Of a DNA stretch of 64,000 nt, positions 17,529 through 26,163 are shown in pieces; the stretch's first letter is position 1; each line of letters starts with the position of its first letter. Under the pieces are notes generated by a model. The model saw only the letters and a program-made list of their open reading frames with translations. It ran no database searches and was not told where the DNA came from. The stretch comes from Bryobacter sp. Its GTDB lineage: Bacteria > Acidobacteriota > Terriglobia > Bryobacterales > Bryobacteraceae. A program made the translations under genes and the position numbers. The DNA lies in contig JALHNI010000012.1 of assembly GCA_022843605.1 (NCBI GenBank), positions 1 to 64,000 on the forward strand, given 5' to 3'.

Positions 17529-19616
17529 ATGAAGCGCAGCGTACCGCGCAAACTGGCTCAAACCGTCACCGGCCTGCTCATCCTTGCCGTGAGCCTTGCT
17601 GGCGCACGGCACTGGTACGTCAAGCACCCCGGCTACGGTCTTCCGTTCTACGCCGAGTTTACGCCGGAGGCGGGAGATCGATGGACCGCGCTAGGCGGCA
17701 TCTGGGAAGTAGCCAGTGGCTCGATGCGCAACGATTCCAACGATCGCGGCGCGAAGCTTCTGGCGGGTTCGCCAAACTGGAAAGACTACATTGTGGAAGG
17801 CGATTTCCAAATGCTGGGCGCGGGCAGCGTCGGGGTGCTCTCCCGCGTGAGCGAGGCCGAAGTGGGCGAGAACGCATTCAAGGGCTATTTCGCCGGCGTG
17901 CGGACCGTCGACAACAGTCTCGTCCTCGGCGCCTACGAATTTGCCTATCACGAGGCGGCGAAGGTACCCATGCCGGATCCAGTGCGGCCATTCCGTTGGT
18001 ACCACGTGAAGTTAAGAGTTGAGGGCTGCCGTATCACGGCCTCCGCCTGGGCTCTGGACAGCCCGGAGGTGAAGACCGCATCGCTGAACGACCCCTACTG
18101 CTTCCAGGCTGGAAACATAGGACTGCGATCTAACGGCACAGGCGGGGTGTGGAGAAATGTCCGGGTGTTGCCGCTGAATTCGCAGGAGGCAGCCGAGGCT
18201 GGGGACCGGAGGTCCGTGGCCAAGATCCAAATGCCGCCAGCGGCCGCTATTCAAGCACCCGGACGCACAACGCCTTTGCCGGTTCAACCGGTTCGCGCCC
18301 TGCAGTATCTGCCGACTGTTGGAGCGCCGATGGCGACAGTTCGAGGGTCCGTGATTCTCACCAGACCCGCGGTATTCGTGGAGGACTCCACTTGGGGCGT
18401 CGAGATTCAAACCGACGGCACGGTGCCGCTGAAGATCGGCGACGAGGTGGAGGTGACGGGAGAAGCGCACCTGGAACAGTTCAGCCCGGTACTGCGGAAG
18501 GCGCAAGTCCGCCGACTGCGCGAGGCGATGCCTATCTCACCGACGGTGATGAGCGCGAACCAGGTGGCAGAGGGCTTCTATGACAGCAGGTTCGTTCAAG
18601 TAGAGGGCTACCTGCGAACGATCGCCGAAGGCGAAGCGGGGACCCTGAATCTGGAACTGGATGCCGGGCCCCAGTCGTTTCGCGCAGTTCTTCCGGCAGG
18701 CCGCAGCCGGTCCCACCTGCAGTCGCTGACGCCGGAGAGCCGGCTGCGGCTGAAGGGCGTCTCAGTAGTGGACTCGAGGTTCAACGTGACCAGCGACCCC
18801 TTCGTCTTGTTGGTGCGCTCAGCGGAGGATGTCGAAGTGGTGGCTGGACCACCGTGGTGGACGCCTTCCACGCTCATCCTGGCAAGCCTCGCGGGGCTCG
18901 CGCTGGTCTTCGTGTTCAACCATCTTTACCTGCTGGCGAAACACTGGCGTTTCCGCGCGGTGGCGGACGAACGCGAGCGGCTGGCCCACGAGATTCACGA
19001 TACGCTGGCGCAAAGTTTCGCCGGAATCGGATTTCAGTTGCAGGCGATCCGCAACAGTGTGCCGAGCGGGGCAGGTCCGCTGGAAAGCCAAGTGGATCTG
19101 GCGATCGAGATGGCACGCGCGAGCCATGGGGAAGCGCGCCGAAATATCGCCAGCCTGCGTCCGCAAACGCTTGAGCAGATCGGGCTCATCCCGGCGCTGC
19201 GGGAGTGTGCGGAGCGGATGGTGAGAAACGGCAATCTCACAGTGGAAACCTATGGCGAGGAGATCGGCCGAAGCGTGCCGCCACTGATCAAAGACACCTT
19301 CTACCGGATCGGACTGGAAGCAATCGCCAACTCGATTCGCCATGCCGACCCAGGCACCATCCGCATCCGACTGCACCGGACGCGCACCACCATCTGTCTG
19401 TCGGTCGAAGACAACGGGAAGGGCTTCAACGCCAGTGAAGACCACGGAGGCTTCGGCCTGCGCGGAATGCGCAATCGAGCGGACAGCATCTCGGCGACGT
19501 TGAGCATCAGAAGCACGCCAGGCGGGGGAACCCAGGTGCAGGTGAAGGCCGCAATGGGCTCCCGCTTTCTCCTCGGACTCTGGCCACCGCCCGGCCTCTT
19601 CGTGAAGGACGTATGA
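17529..19616 (+). CDS. NarL-family sensor histidine kinase with glycan-type sensory domain
   Basis: This 695-aa kinase has an N-terminal membrane segment (about residues 10-28). A concanavalin/LamG- or DUF1080-like domain follows (about 35-220, ending GNIGLRSNGTGGVWRNVRVL), then an OB-like domain (about 255-430) and a second membrane segment (about 445-465). The HisKA_3 dimerisation helix carries the phospho-acceptor His490 in AHEIHDTLAQSF, and a HATPase domain (about 600-685) has DNGKGFNASEDHGGFGLRGM. The large periplasmic part suggests sensing a carbohydrate or a bound protein. ATG 17529 was chosen over an upstream start inside the preceding gene. The response regulator starts in an ATGA overlap. 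Confidence 0.9.
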   Translation: MKRSVPRKLAQTVTGLLILAVSLAGARHWYVKHPGYGLPFYAEFTPEAGDRWTALGGIWEVASGSMRNDSNDRGAKLLAGSPNWKDYIVEGDFQMLGAGSVGVLSRVSEAEVGENAFKGYFAGVRTVDNSLVLGAYEFAYHEAAKVPMPDPVRPFRWYHVKLRVEGCRITASAWALDSPEVKTASLNDPYCFQAGNIGLRSNGTGGVWRNVRVLPLNSQEAAEAGDRRSVAKIQMPPAAAIQAPGRTTPLPVQPVRALQYLPTVGAPMATVRGSVILTRPAVFVEDSTWGVEIQTDGTVPLKIGDEVEVTGEAHLEQFSPVLRKAQVRRLREAMPISPTVMSANQVAEGFYDSRFVQVEGYLRTIAEGEAGTLNLELDAGPQSFRAVLPAGRSRSHLQSLTPESRLRLKGVSVVDSRFNVTSDPFVLLVRSAEDVEVVAGPPWWTPSTLILASLAGLALVFVFNHLYLLAKHWRFRAVADERERLAHEIHDTLAQSFAGIGFQLQAIRNSVPSGAGPLESQVDLAIEMARASHGEARRNIASLRPQTLEQIGLIPALRECAERMVRNGNLTVETYGEEIGRSVPPLIKDTFYRIGLEAIANSIRHADPGTIRIRLHRTRTTICLSVEDNGKGFNASEDHGGFGLRGMRNRADSISATLSIRSTPGGGTQVQVKAAMGSRFLLGLWPPPGLFVKDV

Positions 19617-20248
19617 CGCAACTGAAGGGCATTCGGATCATGATTATCGACGACCACCCGGTAGTCCGCGCCGGACTGGCCAGCATGCTCAAGACGCAAC
19701 CTGGGGTCGAAGTGGTGGCCAATGTCTCGAACGGCCTGGAGGCCCTGGCTCTGCTGGAGACCGCCGCACCGGATGTCATTCTGATGGATTTGCGGATGTC
19801 CGGCATGAGCGGGCTCGACTCCATCCGGGCCATCAACTTGCGACCGGAGCCGCCCCGAATCCTGGTGTTGACAAGTTTCGACACTGACGAAGATATCTAC
19901 CAGTCCGTCGGCGCCGGCGCACAGGGTTACATTCTGAAGGACACGCCCCAGGAGCAGTTGCTGGAAGCGATCCGGTTGGTCCACGAGGGAAAGCGTTATT
20001 TCCCGGCCGATATCGCCTCTCGGCTTACGGAGCGCATGGCAAGATCGAACCTGACCCCTCGCGAGCATCAGGTCCTGCAACTGGTGGCCAAGGGCCTTAC
20101 CAATAAGGAGATCGGGCAGGTGTTCGGCATTAGCGATAACACCGCCCGAAATCATGTGAACAGCATCATTGAGAAACTGGAGGTCTCGGACCGCACGGAG
20201 GCGGCAACCATCGCGATGCGTCAGGGGCTGGTCTCGATGACGGATTGA
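19613..20248 (+). CDS. NarL/LuxR-type response regulator
   Basis: The 211-aa protein has a receiver domain (residues 8-125) with acidic pair DD in MIIDDHPVVRAG, phospho-acceptor Asp59 in ILMDLRMSGMSG and the Thr/Ser and Lys positions in VLTSFD and YILKDTP. A LuxR-type helix-turn-helix follows (about 145-205, LTPREHQVLQLVAKGLTNKEI). It is translationally coupled to the kinase by an ATGA overlap. Likely targets are the divergent receptor operon and its own operon, through the paired dyads upstream of 16535. Confidence 0.93.
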   Translation: MTQLKGIRIMIIDDHPVVRAGLASMLKTQPGVEVVANVSNGLEALALLETAAPDVILMDLRMSGMSGLDSIRAINLRPEPPRILVLTSFDTDEDIYQSVGAGAQGYILKDTPQEQLLEAIRLVHEGKRYFPADIASRLTERMARSNLTPREHQVLQLVAKGLTNKEIGQVFGISDNTARNHVNSIIEKLEVSDRTEAATIAMRQGLVSMTD

Positions 20249-20284
20249 GTCCGGGTCGAGATCTGAGCAATGCTTACACTGCCG

Positions 20285-20674
20285 TCAGTTCAACGTAGAC
20301 GACGCAGTCGGTTTCATCGCGAGACACCATTTTTGGCCGAGTTCACAACTGAGATAAGGCGTGAGCGTCGGCAGGAAAAGCACTCGACCGAGAAGTTTGT
20401 TCACCCCAGCGGTGGGGGTGAGCGATTGGTGACAGGCGTCATGACCAAGTACAAAGAGGCGCGCGGAAAGGACTCCGAGGAGGAGCGAGGCAAGAAAACT
20501 GAGTCCCGACGTTGGGCGGGTCAGCACGAAGGAGAGAAGGGCGGCGTAAGCGGCTAAGTCGACGGCGACCCAGAAGAGAGCAGACCATCACGCCGGCTCT
20601 CGAATTTCAGCCAGAAGACGACGAAGCTCGCGCAGTTGTTCTCTGCCAGTAAGTGAACGGATGGGATTAAGCAT
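20285..20674 (-). pseudogene. Decayed fatty acid desaturase
   Basis: Reading the - strand from ATG 20674 gives 28 codons (MLNPIRSLTGREQLRELRRL...), an in-frame TGA (20590-20588), then about 100 more codons in the same frame. They include LFVLGHDACHQSLTP, VNKLLGRVLFLPTLTPY and CELGQ. GHDxCH is the first histidine box of membrane fatty acid desaturases, and the following NRLLGRxxFLPxLxPYxxWELGH-like stretch fits the same family. The frame then ends early (usual length is about 300 aa), so the second and third His boxes are missing. One stop plus truncation marks it as non-functional. Confidence 0.75.
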
Positions 20675-20811
20675 AGGGCCGTGCTAGCTATAGCGGAAAA
20701 GTCCGCAGACTCGTGACAGGCTGGTGCGGATCATTTTGAAATCTCGGTCAGAGCAACGGAGAAGGAATCGGTCCAGAAGCAGCCGACCGCGCCAGTGCTA
20801 TATTTATCTCT

Positions 20812-21471
20812 CTGCCACCGGACGAGCTCAAGACCTTACTCAAGTCATCCCAGGCGGGAAAGACCGAAGCCTGGGATCGCTTTCTCGCGCAGTTTCATGA
20901 ATTAATCGTCAGCACGGTAATCCGAACTACCGCATCGTCCGGCGGGGCCGATCGCGCTTTGGTGGAGGATCTGGTGCAGGATACCTACCTGAAGCTCTGC
21001 GCCAATGACTTTCAGATTCTTCGCGGTATCCGATCGGATCATCCGAACGGCGCCTACGCACTGGTGCGAGCGGTGGCGCATTCTACAACGATCGACCATT
21101 TACGAAAGAGGAGGAATCCCCTCAACGACGGACAAAAGGCTGTGTCGTTGAATGCACTCCAGGTGGATCTCGCCCTCGCCGAGCCAACAGAATCGCAAAT
21201 GCATCGGCGGATGCTTTTCGAGCAAATTGACGCGATACTTTCCCGCACCGGCCCTTCGGAATCCCGAATTCGTGATCGCAGTGTTTTCTGGCTATATTAC
21301 CGACAAGGCTATAGTGCGAAGGAAATTGCGGCATTACTGGCTGTCGGGCTGACGGTGAAGGGCGTTGAGAGCCTGCTATTCAGAATGACGGCTACTCTCC
21401 GTACCGAGTTATCCGCAGCGGGGCAAAAGGGAAAGGGTGATTCGCCCCGTCATAAAGGAGAAGACGGATGA
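20812..21471 (+). CDS. ECF-type RNA polymerase sigma factor (start unresolved)
   Basis: The protein has sigma region 2 (AWDRFLAQFHELI, then DLVQDTYLKLC) and region 4 (FWLYYRQGYSAKEIAALLAVGLTVKGVESLLFRM). It recruits RNA polymerase to a specific promoter set. The coding signature clearly runs upstream of the first TTG/GTG (20959/20962) back to about 20800, but no ATG, GTG or TTG exists in that stretch. The frame is open back to 20740. The best candidates are CTG 20812, ATA 20800 or ATC 20767 behind GGAG. A sequence error is also possible. The anti-sigma gene starts in an ATGA overlap, the usual arrangement. Confidence 0.8.
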   Translation: MPPDELKTLLKSSQAGKTEAWDRFLAQFHELIVSTVIRTTASSGGADRALVEDLVQDTYLKLCANDFQILRGIRSDHPNGAYALVRAVAHSTTIDHLRKRRNPLNDGQKAVSLNALQVDLALAEPTESQMHRRMLFEQIDAILSRTGPSESRIRDRSVFWLYYRQGYSAKEIAALLAVGLTVKGVESLLFRMTATLRTELSAAGQKGKGDSPRHKGEDG

Positions 21472-22349
21472 ATTTGCCGACCGCAGCAAAGCCGGGCTGT
21501 CTCTCCTCCTGGGAGATCGCTCAACTGGCCGAGGACCTGCTTCCTGTCGAGGAGAGTCAGACTCTCTTGTCACACGTGTCGGAGTGCGATGTGTGTGCGC
21601 GGGCGCTGAGGCAAGCGATGCAGGACTTAGAACGGCCCTTATCTGCCGCGGAAGAGCAAGCGGTCATGGAGTTTCTTGCTCAGGCGCCGGCACCTCCTCG
21701 CGGCGTGAAGATTCGGGTCCCTCATTACCTGTGGGGCGTTGCGGCTGCCGTCGTGATCGCGGTCGCGGCCGCATCGTGGTACTTCGCCTTTCGGGGAGAT
21801 CCGTTGCCGGGCCTGCTCGCCCAAGCCTCGGCCTTAGACCGTCCATTTGACTGGCGGCTTCCGGGAGGGGACTATGGCCCCGTGCATATCCAGCGCGGTA
21901 GTGGGCGATCGGTCTCTGCAGCCCTGCTCGAGGCACGCTCGTTGCTAATGAAGCGAAGTAGCAGCCAACGAAGTGTAGATTTTCTACGGCACCTGGCCTG
22001 GAGCCAGCTTCTGGAGGGGCAGTTGGAGAGTGCCATTCGCACGCTGGAAGAGGCCCGCCAGCTAGCGCCGAAGGATATCGCAGTATCAGGACTCTTAGGC
22101 GTCGCCTATTCAGCACAGGCGGAGGCCGGGGAACCGGGCAGCTATCCAAGAGCGTTGGAGGAGTATTCACGAGTGCTTGAGACAAGAGCCAAGGATCCAA
22201 CCGCTTTGTACAATCGGGCCCTGACCCACATGCGCATGGGCAATGCTGAACGGGCGGCTGAGGATTGGCGAGCCCTCCTGCAAGTGGAAACCGATGACGG
22301 TTGGCGAAGAGAGGCCGGTGAACGGCTTCAGACTGAAATAAAGCCTTAG
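21468..22349 (+). CDS. Zinc-finger anti-sigma factor fused to TPR domain
   Basis: The 293-aa product carries an N-terminal ZAS-type zinc finger, HxxxCxxC (His36, Cys40, Cys43 in HVSECDVC), one membrane segment (about residues 88-107) and a C-terminal domain with TPR-like repeats (about 165-285). By family knowledge, the cytoplasmic finger holds the sigma factor and the outer part receives the signal. Release of the sigma factor may need proteolysis or a partner binding the TPR domain. It is coupled to the sigma gene by ATGA and is 9 bp from the CHAT protease gene. Confidence 0.85.
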   Translation: MNLPTAAKPGCLSSWEIAQLAEDLLPVEESQTLLSHVSECDVCARALRQAMQDLERPLSAAEEQAVMEFLAQAPAPPRGVKIRVPHYLWGVAAAVVIAVAAASWYFAFRGDPLPGLLAQASALDRPFDWRLPGGDYGPVHIQRGSGRSVSAALLEARSLLMKRSSSQRSVDFLRHLAWSQLLEGQLESAIRTLEEARQLAPKDIAVSGLLGVAYSAQAEAGEPGSYPRALEEYSRVLETRAKDPTALYNRALTHMRMGNAERAAEDWRALLQVETDDGWRREAGERLQTEIKP

Positions 22350-22358
22350 CGGGTTTCT

Positions 22359-25253
22359 ATGCGAATACACTGGCGGCCGTTGGCAGCAGTTGGGTTGTTA
22401 GCAACCTTGCTCGTCTGGTGGCGCTGGCCTTATCTACAGCTTTCGCGGGCTGAGGAAGGCCTAGAGAACTTCCCGGCACCGTATTCGCTCTACTGGCCGG
22501 AAAGTATCCAACAACGTGCCCAGCTTAGGGGCTTGGCCCAGGCCGAAGCACTGACGAGAATCACCCGGGCAGTGGAGGCCGCCGAAAGCCGGTTGGGACC
22601 TACTGCCAAGGTAGTGTACCTACGTGGCCGGCTGGCTGCGCAGCGGGGCGATAGCGGGGAAGCCATTCGTCTACTCAACCTGGCCACCTTGCTCGATCCG
22701 GCAGACGTCAGCCTTCACGTCGCCTATGCGGTGAGCTTCGGGCTGCGGGCCGCTATGGAGAATCGGCCGATTGACTGGGCGACCGCGGCGAATGTTCTCC
22801 TCACGGCCTCGGAAATGCCTGGATTTCCCGCGCTCGGCTTTGCCAATCTGGCCGAGGTGAGCGAGCACATCCCGGCGCCACAAGCCGCCATCCAGTACTG
22901 GAAGCAAGCCGCCGCCCAGGAGGCAGGGACGCTGAAGGCGCGGTTCCTCGAACGGCAGCGCCAGGCCGAAGAGCAGCTTCGCAGGCGCGACCTGCGTGTG
23001 CGGCAGACGTTGGAACGTCGCGAGCCCTCGCCGGCGATTTCCGGTTCCGGAGAACTGCTTTTCCAACAGTCGCTGGCCGAATGGCTTCCACGGCGCACCG
23101 AGTTCGCGACCGATCTCGCACGGTTGGCAGAGTATCTCCGAGAGGAGATGTCGGACGACGCATTGTTGGACTTGCTAGCGGGCAGCACAAACCGCGAGGC
23201 GGAAGCCGCACTCGCCAGTGCGGCGCGAGCCAACGCCCTCGGTGACTATCGCACGGCGGCCGAGGCGGGGATGAAGGCGCGCAAGCTGTACATCCAGTCG
23301 GGCAACGCCGCCGGCCAAACCATCGCCGCAGCCCAAGGCAGCTACGCCTTGCGGCGAACCGGCCAGCACGCGGAGTGCCGGGAGATTGCGGAAGATGCCC
23401 TGCGGCTGTCGATCCAGAAGGGCTACCGCTGGGCTGAGTTGCGGAATGCCCAGGAGTTAATGGCCTGTAAGTCCCGTCAGCGAGTGATCGACATGCTGGT
23501 GGAGCGGGAGGATGTGGCGGGCCGAACCTTGCACAGTGGTTTCTTAGACCTCGAACTCCGGGCGGCAAGCTCACTGGTGGAGCCTTCGCATGGCTTCACC
23601 GCACCCGCCGAATCCTGGGCGCGCGGGCAGCAGGGGCTCATGCGGTACTGGCAGAGTGTTCTTCCCGCGCCTTTCGCCACAAACTTCTATAGTCCCCTGG
23701 GCTTAATGGCGGAATCGTTTGGTTACTCCCGGCTGGCGGCGCTTTTGTTCCGCGAATCCATGGCCGTCATGGAAGGACACCCGAATCAGTGGCTGCGGGA
23801 CGCCATCCGCGCGGATTTTCTGCGGCTCGATCCAGGTGCGCGATTGCCCGGCCCAACGACGAGCGAGATCGAGACCGCCGCCAGAGAGTTGGCCGCTGGC
23901 GATGCCCCACGTGCCCACCATCGCTTGCAGCGGTTGACGCAGCGCTCAGCATTCCCCTATCGGGAGTTCGACTACGATCACCGTGTCACCCTGCTGCCGG
24001 TAATGGGCCGCGCGCTGTGGATGCAGGGCCGGAGAACCGAAGCGCTGCGCCATTATCGCGGACTGGTGGACGAAACCGTTGCGCTGGTAAAGACCCTCCA
24101 TGGAAGGCGCCAACGTCAGGCGACCGCGCTCGAAATCGGTCCCGCTTGGCGGATGCTGGCGGAGGCTCAACTCGATACCGAGGGGCCCACCGAGGCCTTG
24201 CGTACGTGGCAGACCTTTCGCACCCTGGCAAATCCAGGGCGGCAACTCGTGCTTTCTCCCCCACCGGGTGAGATCCGCTTGGCGGTGGCGCTGCTCCCTG
24301 CGGGACCAGTCGTCTGGTGGTCCGACGCGCAGGGCATCGCGGTCCATCGCATACGGAACTTTGCCTTGACCCGGCATGCGGAGCGCTTTGCCGCCCTGGT
24401 CGCCAACCCGGACTCGCCCCTCGAGTTCGTCAATGACACCGGACGCGACCTCTATGGCGTCCTGATCGCACCGTTCGAGAAGAGGCTCTCCGGCGCGCAT
24501 ACGCTCGTGGTGGACCCCGATGGTCCTCTCGCCCAACTGCCCTGGGGTGCGTTACGCGATGCGCAGGGCCGGACCCTGTTGTCCCGGCTGGCCGTGGTGC
24601 AAACCATTGGCTGGGGCTCGCCGGCAGCCAACACCGCGGATGTCGATTGGCAGCCCGCGCTGCTGGTCGCTGAACCCGCCGTCGCCCCGCAGGACCGCGC
24701 GCGTTTTCCGGTTCTGAACACCGCGCTGCGCGAAGCGGACCATTTGCGGAACCTCTTTCCCCAGCATCTTTTTTTGACCGGGCAACAAGCGAGCGTCGAT
24801 GCCCTGCAACTGCAGATCACGAAGCATCGGCTGTTTCATTTTGCCGGCCACGGCGTGGCGAATGGAGGCAACGGCGCGCTGGTGCTCGCCGGCGAGCCTC
24901 GATCCGGAACCCGACTGGTCACCGCCAGCGAGATTGCCAGCCTTGATCTGCGGTCCTTGCGCCTCGCCACTTTGGCCGCGTGCTCTTCCGGGACGGGCGA
25001 GAATCTGGGCTCGGTGAACGTCGAGAGTCTGGTCCAGGCGTTTCTGGATGCGGGTACCCGTCAGGTACTGGCGGCACGCTGGAACGTCGACTCCCGGTCC
25101 ACGTCGCAGGTGATGGGTAAGTTCTACGGTCGGCTCCGGCGAGGCATGGCCCCGGCGACCGCGTTGCGCGAAGCCTCGCTCGAAGTAGCGCAGGATCCGG
25201 CGCAACGGCACCCCTACTTTTGGGCGGCCTTTCAGTTGTTTGGGTTGCCTTAA
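22359..25253 (+). CDS. TPR-CHAT caspase-like protease
   Basis: This 964-aa protein has one N-terminal membrane segment (about residues 8-25), a long helical region with TPR-like repeats (about 60-620) and a C-terminal CHAT peptidase domain (about 690-964). The caspase-type dyad is visible: His831 in HFAGHGVANGG and Cys875 in TLAACSSGTGEN. The C-terminal YFWAAFQLFGLP is typical of CHAT domains. CHAT proteases act in proteolytic signalling and conflict systems, usually by cleaving a neighbouring substrate. Here the next genes are two paralogous unknown proteins and a trypsin-like protease. All are on one strand with short gaps. Confidence 0.9.
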   Translation: MRIHWRPLAAVGLLATLLVWWRWPYLQLSRAEEGLENFPAPYSLYWPESIQQRAQLRGLAQAEALTRITRAVEAAESRLGPTAKVVYLRGRLAAQRGDSGEAIRLLNLATLLDPADVSLHVAYAVSFGLRAAMENRPIDWATAANVLLTASEMPGFPALGFANLAEVSEHIPAPQAAIQYWKQAAAQEAGTLKARFLERQRQAEEQLRRRDLRVRQTLERREPSPAISGSGELLFQQSLAEWLPRRTEFATDLARLAEYLREEMSDDALLDLLAGSTNREAEAALASAARANALGDYRTAAEAGMKARKLYIQSGNAAGQTIAAAQGSYALRRTGQHAECREIAEDALRLSIQKGYRWAELRNAQELMACKSRQRVIDMLVEREDVAGRTLHSGFLDLELRAASSLVEPSHGFTAPAESWARGQQGLMRYWQSVLPAPFATNFYSPLGLMAESFGYSRLAALLFRESMAVMEGHPNQWLRDAIRADFLRLDPGARLPGPTTSEIETAARELAAGDAPRAHHRLQRLTQRSAFPYREFDYDHRVTLLPVMGRALWMQGRRTEALRHYRGLVDETVALVKTLHGRRQRQATALEIGPAWRMLAEAQLDTEGPTEALRTWQTFRTLANPGRQLVLSPPPGEIRLAVALLPAGPVVWWSDAQGIAVHRIRNFALTRHAERFAALVANPDSPLEFVNDTGRDLYGVLIAPFEKRLSGAHTLVVDPDGPLAQLPWGALRDAQGRTLLSRLAVVQTIGWGSPAANTADVDWQPALLVAEPAVAPQDRARFPVLNTALREADHLRNLFPQHLFLTGQQASVDALQLQITKHRLFHFAGHGVANGGNGALVLAGEPRSGTRLVTASEIASLDLRSLRLATLAACSSGTGENLGSVNVESLVQAFLDAGTRQVLAARWNVDSRSTSQVMGKFYGRLRRGMAPATALREASLEVAQDPAQRHPYFWAAFQLFGLP

Positions 25254-25276
25254 TTTGTCCAGAAAGGAAGTATTGA

Positions 25277-26104
25277 ATGAACACATCAGAAACCACAACG
25301 AAACCGAAACGAATCGTGTACGTTGTCTTCCACGGCCTCATTTCCATTGTAAAAAGCGCCGGCGCCTTCCGCGCCTACATTCTTTCGATGGGCAATGAGC
25401 ACCACTATCGGTATGGAAACTGGCTCCGAGAGTCAGATATACCGCAAGGTTTCTCGGGGGAATTCCGGGTCGGCGAGGGTCCCGGCGAGCGCAAAGGGAA
25501 ATTGGACCCCGCGAAACGCCCGACCGTCGACCTCACGAAGTGCCAGCCTGACGAAAAGCACCCGGCCATCCACGCGCGAATCGAGTTTCCGCAGCCGGAT
25601 GAGATCAAGTATGCGGCTCCGGGTGACATCAAGCTCGGCGCGGGAACCAGCGATTTGCTCGATGCGACGGTTTCCAAGACCGCTGGTACGTTGATTTTTG
25701 TCTACAACGTGCTTGATTTTGATGAGTGCTTTCTCATGAGCAACTCGGGCTCGGTCAAGTGGAGTGCTGAATCGGTCACCACGGTGGAAAACGTCCAAAC
25801 TGCGGCATTGCATCTGTTCAGCAATCCCGCCCGGGACGGAAGCCCAACTCACTCCTTCGAAGAGTTCCACTTGAGCGCTCAGATCCTCGGAGCCAAGGCA
25901 CTCCGCCTCGCCAAGCGTGCAGTAGATAGCAAGGAACCAGAATTGCCTCCGGACGGCCTATGTGTGGAAGAACTCTATTCACTCTCTCTCCGCGACGCAA
26001 TCCTAGACCGAATAGTTAGAAAACAGCGTGGGGAGGTCTTTTTGGAGGCCGTAGGTGGCGGAGGCTGCGAATCGTGCTGTTCCGGATCGGATGGCGGCTG
26101 CTGA
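25277..26104 (+). CDS. Unknown CHAT-linked protein, paralogue A
   Basis: This 275-aa protein has no signal peptide or membrane segment. Its N-terminal block (VYVVFHGLISIVKSAGAF, GNEHHYRYGNWLRESDIP) is closely matched by the next gene, as are the region around AIHARIEFPQPDEIKYA and the C-terminal part. It ends in a Gly/Cys-rich tail, GGGGCESCCSGSDGGC. A good ribosome site (AGAAAGGAAG) precedes the ATG. No known family is recognised. Its place directly after the CHAT protease makes it a candidate substrate or effector, and the Cys tail could bind metal or be modified. These roles are inference. Confidence 0.8.
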   Translation: MNTSETTTKPKRIVYVVFHGLISIVKSAGAFRAYILSMGNEHHYRYGNWLRESDIPQGFSGEFRVGEGPGERKGKLDPAKRPTVDLTKCQPDEKHPAIHARIEFPQPDEIKYAAPGDIKLGAGTSDLLDATVSKTAGTLIFVYNVLDFDECFLMSNSGSVKWSAESVTTVENVQTAALHLFSNPARDGSPTHSFEEFHLSAQILGAKALRLAKRAVDSKEPELPPDGLCVEELYSLSLRDAILDRIVRKQRGEVFLEAVGGGGCESCCSGSDGGC

Positions 26105-26163
26105 AAAGGGATCTAGCGGGCTCAGGCGTCTCTTACTCCTGAGCCCCCTCAAGGAGAATTCGT

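Noticed and set aside
20270-20557. 95-codon + strand frame after the response regulator
   Set aside because: It is antisense to the recognised desaturase remnant and is charged, low-complexity sequence.
22359-25253. Type III-E CRISPR TPR-CHAT (Craspase) system
   Set aside because: There is no CRISPR array, Cas7-like effector or Csx30/Csx31-type gene nearby. Only the TPR-CHAT architecture is shared.
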